Source: Clostridiales bacterium (GTDB taxonomy: Bacteria > Bacillota > Clostridia > TANB77 > CAG-508). Taken from it: a DNA stretch of 47,988 nucleotides. The notes under the pieces are model-generated. The model did no database searches. It saw only the letters and a list, made by a program, of their open reading frames with translations, and was not told the DNA's origin. Shown one piece after another: positions 42,443 to 47,988 of the stretch (the stretch's first letter is position 1; every line of letters starts with the position of its first letter). The DNA is taken from the NCBI GenBank assembly GCA_015056485.1, contig SVGD01000010.1:1-47988 (forward strand), written 5' to 3'. The position numbers and the translations under genes were made by a program.

Positions 42443-43741
42443 ATGAAAAATCAAATAACAATAAAAGAAATTAAAGAATTTAATAATCAGTTTAATTCAA
42501 ATAAAAACAATAAACAAATAATGGAAGGTATTAATAAAAATGGTTTGCAAAACTTTTGTTTAAATAAAAAAATTATTGAGGAAAACCCTCCTATTTTTAA
42601 TATTGAACTTTGTGAAACTAAAAGAATGGACCAAAAAGAAAGTTTGAGATGTTGGATATATTCAGGTCTTAATTTTATAAAAAGAAATATTGCTAACAAT
42701 TTAAATATAGATATTCTTAATTTCGAACTTTCTCCTACCTTTGTTGCATTTTATGATAGATTAGAAAAATCAAATTCTTTGTATAATAAAATAATTCATA
42801 AAAAAATAGATTTTAAAACAATCAATAATCAATCTTATTATAACGAACCTTGTCATGAAAGAGGTCGCTTTGAGGGTTTTAGATTTATTATAAATAAATA
42901 CGGTTTAGTACCTTATAATATTATGGAAGATACTAATGACAGCTTATACTCAAATGATTTTACTCGTGTATTTAATCAAAAAGTAAAAAAAGATTGTTTT
43001 AAAATTTTGAAAGCTAAGGAAAATGGTCTTGATTGCTATAAATTAAAAGAAAAACTTTTAGCAGAAAACTATGATTTATTATGTAAGATTCTTGGTGAAC
43101 CTCCTCTAACTTTTGATTATACATATACAAATAATATGAACGAAAAAATAACTTTAAATAATATAACACCACTAGAATTTAAAGAAAAATTTTTAACTAT
43201 TGATTTAAATGAATATATTAGCATTACAAATCTCGAATCAAATAACAGAGACCTTTTTAAGAAATATATAAACAAAAATTCTTCTACTGAATTTATAAAT
43301 TTACCAATTAATAGACTAAAAGAATTGTGTATTATGCAACTTGAACAAGGTGAACCTGTAATTTTTGATTGTAACCCTTTAAATTTCAGAGATATCTCTA
43401 CTGGAGTTTTAGATACAAGATTATATAATTACAATTCAAACTTTTCTTTTGATAATATGACTAAAACTGAATCTTTAAATCTTAAAGAAAGATTTGCTCA
43501 ACATGTTATGACTTTTACTGGAGTTCATATTGAAAAAAACAAACCTATAAGATGGAAAGTTGAAGATAGTTATGGTTCAGAAAAAAGATACAATGGTTAT
43601 TATATTATGAATGATAACTTTTTCGATGATTATATAATAAGAATTGTTATAAATAAAAAATTCTTATCGGAAGATGAAATAGAATTATATAATTCAACTT
43701 CAATACCTGTTTCTGATTCTGATGCATTTGAAATAAAATAA
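42443..43741 (+). CDS. C1B peptidase (PepC/bleomycin hydrolase)-like protein
   Basis: 432 residues, close to PepC length. Gln64 and Cys70 in DQKESLRCWIYSGLNF match NQ-x-x-S-GRCW of PepC; FELSPTFVAFYDRLEKSN and HERGRFEGFRFIINKYGLVP follow in order. The catalytic His is at 354 (HVMTFTGVH). The third residue, Asn in VENSWG of PepC, is Asp375 here (VEDSYG), and the small loop GR is LR. So either a divergent peptidase or an inactive relative. PepC enzymes are cytosolic aminopeptidases. RBS GGAGATG upstream; no in-frame CGG. Confidence 0.8.
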   Translation: MKNQITIKEIKEFNNQFNSNKNNKQIMEGINKNGLQNFCLNKKIIEENPPIFNIELCETKRMDQKESLRCWIYSGLNFIKRNIANNLNIDILNFELSPTFVAFYDRLEKSNSLYNKIIHKKIDFKTINNQSYYNEPCHERGRFEGFRFIINKYGLVPYNIMEDTNDSLYSNDFTRVFNQKVKKDCFKILKAKENGLDCYKLKEKLLAENYDLLCKILGEPPLTFDYTYTNNMNEKITLNNITPLEFKEKFLTIDLNEYISITNLESNNRDLFKKYINKNSSTEFINLPINRLKELCIMQLEQGEPVIFDCNPLNFRDISTGVLDTRLYNYNSNFSFDNMTKTESLNLKERFAQHVMTFTGVHIEKNKPIRWKVEDSYGSEKRYNGYYIMNDNFFDDYIIRIVINKKFLSEDEIELYNSTSIPVSDSDAFEIK

Positions 43742-43744
43742 AGA

Positions 43745-43788
43745 AAAGTCCATCCCTAAGCTAAGTAGCTTGTTGGGATGGGCTTTTT
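43745..43788. terminator. bidirectional terminator, cassette copy 1
   Basis: Stem AAAGTCCATCCC / GGGATGGGCTTT with a second inner stem AAGCTA / TAGCTT, T-run. Almost identical to 45651-45691. Confidence 0.9.
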
Positions 43789-43799
43789 TTCGGGAAGTT

Positions 43800-44300
43800 T
43801 TAATTGCTTTTGCGAATTCTGATAGCTGTCATATCTTCATCGTTCTCTGTGGGCAAAAAGCCTAAGGCAAACCACTTGTTTTCCATTCCTTTAAATTGGA
43901 CATCTGCAGAATCAAAACTTATAACATAAATAATGTCAATTATAGGTATTGATTCTGTTGATTTGACGCCATCATTAGAATAAAGTTCTTCCGAATGCTC
44001 TTTAATAAATTTGTTAGCACGAGTTATTCTTTCGCGCTTCTCTTCAATGAGTTCCTGAATTTTGTGATACAAGTTATTATGAGCTTTCGTAAGTTTTTCG
44101 ACACTCTCTTTTGACTTTTCGACCGCTTTCCTTGCTTCATCAATTTCGCTCTCACATGCCTTTCGAGAACAAACAGCCTGCAAATTCAAAACATTCTCAT
44201 GATTAGATTGAACAGCAGCTGCAAGCCGTTCACCAATTAATTTAGAAGTTTCTTCTTTCGCAGCCAATTCATGTAAAACATCAATTAAGCTTCTAGGCAT
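43800..44300 (-). CDS. coiled-coil orphan protein, cassette copy 1
   Basis: 166 residues. A long helical coiled coil (about 5-115, EIDEARKAVEKSKESVEKL) leads to a small beta domain with VQFKGMENKWFALGFLPTE and ending TAIRIRKSN. The same final pattern (E/N-KWF, then AIRI) occurs in the 45696 protein. An in-frame CGG (44226-44228) is read as a normal codon. RBS GGGAGG. No family recognised. Confidence 0.65.
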   Translation of the reverse strand: MPRSLIDVLHELAAKEETSKLIGERLAAAVQSNHENVLNLQAVCSRKACESEIDEARKAVEKSKESVEKLTKAHNNLYHKIQELIEEKRERITRANKFIKEHSEELYSNDGVKSTESIPIIDIIYVISFDSADVQFKGMENKWFALGFLPTENDEDMTAIRIRKSN

Positions 44301-44344
44301 TTTGATTCCTCCCTTTTTATTTTTTCTGAAGCTTTGATTTTTGC

Positions 44345-44373
44345 ATTATATCACATATTTACATAATTGTCTA
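44345..44373 (-). promoter_or_regulatory. promoter of 43800 gene
   Basis: TAGACA, 17-base spacer ending TGTGA, TATAAT. Confidence 0.75.
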
Positions 44374-44393
44374 GGCTTTATGTTTTATTCCTA

Positions 44394-44422
44394 TTTACTT
44401 AAAATTTTTAACATGTTATAAT
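44394..44422 (+). promoter_or_regulatory. promoter of 44480 gene
   Basis: TTTACT, 17-base spacer ending CATGT, TATAAT. Confidence 0.65.
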
Positions 44423-44479
44423 TTGTTTGAATTTTTAATAAAAGAACTAACAAATGAAATAATTGGAGGAATTAATCAA

Positions 44480-45670
44480 ATGAAGAATTATAAGGTTTTA
44501 TTTATACTTAGAACTTTAAAAGAACTTTTAGCAATTTTTGTTGACAGTTTTTTGGTTTTATATTTTGTGCAAGTTTCACAAAACAACATCTTACCATTAG
44601 GTATTTATAAATTAATAGCAGTTATTTCAATTTATATTGTTATGTTCATTACAAAAAATTTCTGTAAATCAAAAAATCGAGTAATATTTCTAAGGATTGG
44701 TATTATACTTGATTTTATATATTTCTTAACAATAATCCTTTTAAAAGAAAAAATAACTGATTATATTTACTTTGTCGGACTTTTATATGGATTAGAAGAA
44801 GGATTTTATTATTGTGTTGCCAACATGTTTGAATCTGATGGAATTACAAACGAAGAACGCACTAAATATGAGGGATCATATTTTTCAGTACAATCTATCT
44901 TATCAATTATATTTCCTATAGTATTTGGTAGCATAATATATACAAACGGTTTCTTAAAAAGTTTACCTATTGTTTTATTTATAGTATTGTTTAGATTAAT
45001 ATTATCGTTTTTATTTAAGGATACTAATATTCCTAAAGTATCTAAAATTAATTTAAAAGAATTTAAAAATATTGTTAAAAAAACTCCTGAAGTAAAAAAG
45101 ATTTATCTAATCAATTTTTTTGAAGGATTAACTTATTCTGAAGGTGCTTTTGGTTATATAGTTACAATTTATATTATAAAAGTATTCTCTAATAGCTTTA
45201 GCTTAGGAATTTTCACATCAATATTTAGCTTAGTTTCTTGCTTGCTAGGTATATTATTTGCAAAAGTAATTAAGAAAAAATATTATCGTAAGATGATAGG
45301 TGTTTCAATGACATTCACTATAATTTCATTATGTATTATGCTTTATAAATGCAATTTTATCACTATAGTTATATTTAACTTTTTCCAAACAGTTTCTAAG
45401 AATTTAATGAATTTAATAAATAATACTAGTGGTGCAAACATATCTAATCTTGAATTAATAAGAAAAAATTACAAAGTAGAATATTTTTTCGGAATGGAAA
45501 CGTGTTTAATAATTGCAAGAATAATTAGCAATAGTTTATTTATTATTATGGCTTTTAGTAATATAAGTGTTCTAATGTTTGTTTTTATAGGTATTTTAAT
45601 TTTTTATGCATATCACTCAATACAATTACAAAAAATAATTGAACAAAAGAAAAGTCCATCCCTAAGCTAA
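44480..45670 (+). CDS. MFS-type transporter
   Basis: 396 residues from ATG 44480 (TTGGAGG 8 bases upstream); earlier codons lie over the promoter. About 12 helices, with weak MFS motif (KNFCKSKNRVIFLRIG). GLEEGFYYCVANMF in helix 4-5 is distinctive. Its last residues KSPSLS are coded by the terminator repeat at 45651-45691, so the original C-terminus may have been replaced when the cassette arrived. Substrate unknown. Confidence 0.8.
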   Translation: MKNYKVLFILRTLKELLAIFVDSFLVLYFVQVSQNNILPLGIYKLIAVISIYIVMFITKNFCKSKNRVIFLRIGIILDFIYFLTIILLKEKITDYIYFVGLLYGLEEGFYYCVANMFESDGITNEERTKYEGSYFSVQSILSIIFPIVFGSIIYTNGFLKSLPIVLFIVLFRLILSFLFKDTNIPKVSKINLKEFKNIVKKTPEVKKIYLINFFEGLTYSEGAFGYIVTIYIIKVFSNSFSLGIFTSIFSLVSCLLGILFAKVIKKKYYRKMIGVSMTFTIISLCIMLYKCNFITIVIFNFFQTVSKNLMNLINNTSGANISNLELIRKNYKVEYFFGMETCLIIARIISNSLFIIMAFSNISVLMFVFIGILIFYAYHSIQLQKIIEQKKSPSLS

Positions 45671-45691
45671 GTAGCTTGTTGGGATGGACTT
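45651..45691. terminator. bidirectional terminator, cassette copy 2
   Basis: Same hairpin as 43745-43788; includes the stop codon of the 44480 gene. Confidence 0.9.
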
Positions 45692-45695
45692 TGGG

Positions 45696-46136
45696 TCATG
45701 TGTAGATTCTTATTGCGTCAAAAAGAGCGCTGTCACTGGGAAATACCGTGTCAAGAAGGAACCATTCTTCTGTTGATTTTAAGCGAACTTCTGCGCCTTT
45801 AAATTCCTCATAAATTTGGATAATTTCGCCGATTTTTATTTCATCTAAATCGTCTGAACTTATCCCATCCTCTGAACAGATTTTTTCGAAATTCTCATTT
45901 TTGAAATTTCTTATTTTCCTTACTCTGTCATTTTTTAAATTGTACAGAGGAATTAAACTATGAATTATCGCCTGTTGGTCTTCGATTAGTTCCCGCAAAT
46001 ATGCATTTGCTTTAAGAGCTTTATCAAGACTTGAACTAGGTGAACAATCATCTATTACTTTGCGAAGTCTTGAATTTACATAGACAAGTTTTCTTTCTTG
46101 CTCTTCAATGCTCTTCATAATTTTCAATAAGGTCAT
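45696..46136 (-). CDS. coiled-coil orphan protein, cassette copy 2
   Basis: 146 residues. Helical part with SIEEQERKLVYVNSRLRKVI and EDQQAIIHSLIPLYN, then a beta segment with KSTEEWFLLDTVFPSD and ending DAIRIYT. Distant paralogue of the 43800 protein. In-frame CGG at 45993-45995 is an ordinary codon. RBS AAAGGGG. Function unknown. Confidence 0.65.
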   Translation of the reverse strand: MTLLKIMKSIEEQERKLVYVNSRLRKVIDDCSPSSSLDKALKANAYLRELIEDQQAIIHSLIPLYNLKNDRVRKIRNFKNENFEKICSEDGISSDDLDEIKIGEIIQIYEEFKGAEVRLKSTEEWFLLDTVFPSDSALFDAIRIYT

Positions 46137-46177
46137 ATAAAAACCCCTTTCTTTTTTTATGAAATCTACATATAAAA

Positions 46178-46206
46178 ATTATACCATAAATTTACATAAT
46201 TGTCTA
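46178..46206 (-). promoter_or_regulatory. promoter of 45696 gene
   Basis: TAGACA, 17-base spacer, TATAAT. Confidence 0.75.
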
Positions 46207-46216
46207 ATTGGGTATG

Positions 46217-47988
46217 TTATATCTCCTTATTCATATTTCCATTAGTATAGTTAATTCCCTCTAATCTTTGATTATTTCTATGCACCTCTATTATATTTTT
46301 AATCTCTTCTTCTGTTTCTTCTAAAATATCAATTCTTATTGAATCTATATTTAAATCTTTCCATTCAATTGAAGTTATTTTAGAGTTATAAATTAAATTA
46401 TTACAATTTATTCTATTTGTATATACTGGAAATTTTAATCCTAATCTATCTTTTAATGTGTATTTTCCTTGTTTACACAAACCTTGACACCCTTTAAAAG
46501 TTCCTATTGTGCAATACTCTGAAGTCATTAAAAGAGTTCTTCCATATACTATAAGTTCTTTTTGAACAATTTCACTTAAATTATTTATATTTGTTTTATT
46601 AAGCTCTGGCGAAATTATTATTTTATTAAATCCTAATTTTTTTAGTTCTTCTATTGTGTAATTATTAAATGCATTGAAAGTATAGTTTGCAATGAGCTCA
46701 AAATCTTTTTCTCTTAAATCTTTAAGATAATTTAATTGAGATATATTTGATAGCACTAAACCTTTAAAATTTAGTTTCTGTAATTTCTCCAATATTAGTT
46801 TATTAAATACTCCTTTTGTAATTGCAGGTATTATAACATATGTATTAAAATTATCAAATATTTCTTGTAGTTTTTGCTCATTTTCTTTTTCAAAAAATAC
46901 TTCTATTGGTAAATATATATTATTTATATTTTTAAAATTTTTATAATTTATATTATTACTTAATTTGTTAAAACATAAATTAACTTCTACTTTCCCTCTT
47001 GCTCTTTCTTGTCGTTTTTGTTTTACAGTATTGATTTTTATAACTTCATTTCTTTTTATTTTTGTTTTCAACTGATTTTCTAGTTTTTCTAAAACATCCC
47101 TTCTTAATTCATTTATACTACTTATAGGAACAATTATTTCATCATCAAGTTCTACTTCAATGTTTGAAAATTCAAATATTGTATTACCAGTTTTCGATAA
47201 TTGTTCTTTTATTCTTTCACTTGATATTCCTGTTTTTTCTGCCTTTACTGGAATTACATCTTTTTGCTCTTTTACATTTATTTTAGTCAATTCATCTATA
47301 ATTTCTATACTTATTGGCTGATTATTTTTTAAGGAAATTTTTCCTGTAATTTTTCTTTTTATATTTTCCTTACTATTTTTTTGCTCAATTTCTTTATTTA
47401 ATGAATTACTAACTGTTTTATATACATAGTCTTTTGTTTTAATATCTCCATATATTCTTCCTATAGTTGCTATTTGTCCTTTTTTTAATATTTTTATATT
47501 TGTATTTCCTAGCATCAATTCTGAAATTTTACAAGAAGATTCTTTTATAGCAATACTATCTCCTAACTCAACATCTTTTTCTAGTTTCACTTTAACATAT
47601 CCTTTGTTTTTATTATATGAAACTACTTCTCCTATTTTTATTCCAATATGATTAGGTCTTTTAGTATACATCATTTCTTTGCCAAGTTTTCCATTTAAGT
47701 ATCCAGTGCTAAATCCACCTCTATTAAATATTTGCATTAATTTTTCTCTATCAGAATCTTCTACAATATATGGTTTATTACTTTGTGCTAAATCTATATA
47801 TTTTCTATAAATAGAAGTAACTAATCCAACATAATAAGGTGATTTCATTCTTCCTTCTATTTTTAATGATTTTACACCAGTTTCTAAAATTTTAGGTAGA
47901 ATATCCAAAGTACATACATCTTTGGAACTAAGTAAATAACCTTTATTTACCACACTATCATTTTTAAGCAAAGCATAAGGAAGCCTGC
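46217..47988 (-). CDS. U32-family peptidase/hydroxylase, N-terminus outside window
   Basis: At least 590 residues; the frame is open to the right edge, reading RLPYALLKNDSVVNKGYLLS, so the true start lies beyond the window. SSKDVCTLDILPKILETGVKSLKIEGRMKSPYYV is the U32 signature region; the C-terminal part has EYCTIGTFKGCQGLC, with Cys that may bind a cluster, and a DUF3656-like middle. U32 proteins of this type (RlhA/TrhP group) act in RNA hydroxylation, others are called collagenase-like proteases; which applies is not decided. No in-frame CGG by my reading. Confidence 0.9.
   Translation of the reverse strand, partial: RLPYALLKNDSVVNKGYLLSSKDVCTLDILPKILETGVKSLKIEGRMKSPYYVGLVTSIYRKYIDLAQSNKPYIVEDSDREKLMQIFNRGGFSTGYLNGKLGKEMMYTKRPNHIGIKIGEVVSYNKNKGYVKVKLEKDVELGDSIAIKESSCKISELMLGNTNIKILKKGQIATIGRIYGDIKTKDYVYKTVSNSLNKEIEQKNSKENIKRKITGKISLKNNQPISIEIIDELTKINVKEQKDVIPVKAEKTGISSERIKEQLSKTGNTIFEFSNIEVELDDEIIVPISSINELRRDVLEKLENQLKTKIKRNEVIKINTVKQKRQERARGKVEVNLCFNKLSNNINYKNFKNINNIYLPIEVFFEKENEQKLQEIFDNFNTYVIIPAITKGVFNKLILEKLQKLNFKGLVLSNISQLNYLKDLREKDFELIANYTFNAFNNYTIEELKKLGFNKIIISPELNKTNINNLSEIVQKELIVYGRTLLMTSEYCTIGTFKGCQGLCKQGKYTLKDRLGLKFPVYTNRINCNNLIYNSKITSIEWKDLNIDSIRIDILEETEEEIKNIIEVHRNNQRLEGINYTNGNMNKEI

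Overview
The window is AT-rich DNA from a low-GC Firmicute, most likely an uncultured gut-type member of the Clostridia. The support is strong AGGAGG ribosome-binding sites, a SpoVG-family protein, AdhE plus a second iron alcohol dehydrogenase, sortase-linked surface proteins and a Gram-positive conjugation module. Almost all genes are on the minus strand. Many promoters have the same form: TTGnnn, a 17-base spacer ending in TGn, then a TATAAT-like -10 box.

Layout. Bases 1-12050 are part of an integrated conjugative element. In order of transcription (right to left) it holds a helix-turn-helix protein, a small membrane protein, VirB2-like, PrgI, a VirB4 N-domain protein, VirB4, VirB6-like, an M23 cell-wall hydrolase, a receiver-like protein, a sortase, a Lys/Glu-rich anchored protein, an 860-residue thioester/SpaA adhesin, a SpoVG-like protein and a RusA-like protein. 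The element abuts a truncated peroxiredoxin gene start, and a second copy cut at the same base lies 955 bp away. Bases 12.3-19 kb hold GC-richer genes (mannose-6-phosphate isomerase, a large membrane protein, several small orphans). Bases 19-25.5 kb are metabolic: Fe-ADH, GNAT, glutamine amidotransferase, phosphoesterase, kinase-like protein and AdhE. Bases 25.7-37.4 kb mix orphans, a divergent AraC / small peptide / two-ABC-exporter locus, an ADP-ribosyltransferase-HD fusion and a duplicated orphan pair. Bases 37.4-48 kb carry an ABC-2 exporter, two MFS proteins, a GNAT, a C1B-peptidase relative, two copies of a coiled-coil gene cassette and a U32 peptidase running off the edge.

The main observation concerns decoding. 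Six AT-rich genes or gene fragments (VirB4, M23 hydrolase, both peroxiredoxin starts, an ABC exporter, an ABC-2 permease and a 388-residue orphan) appear frameshifted at eleven places. Every break is of one kind: an in-frame CGG codon whose first C is surplus, so that skipping it gives a glycine codon GGA or GGT and restores the conserved protein. Two genes have two such sites and one has three. By my reading, in-frame CGG occurs nowhere else in the AT-rich genes (roughly ten thousand codons), although CGG out of frame is common. The GC-richer interspersed genes use CGG as an ordinary codon at seven places, after a different set of preceding codons. The pattern suggests +1 recoding at CGG (skipping the C, or reading CGGN as glycine) rather than gene decay.

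No tRNA, rRNA, CRISPR array, relaxase or integrase was recognised in the window.
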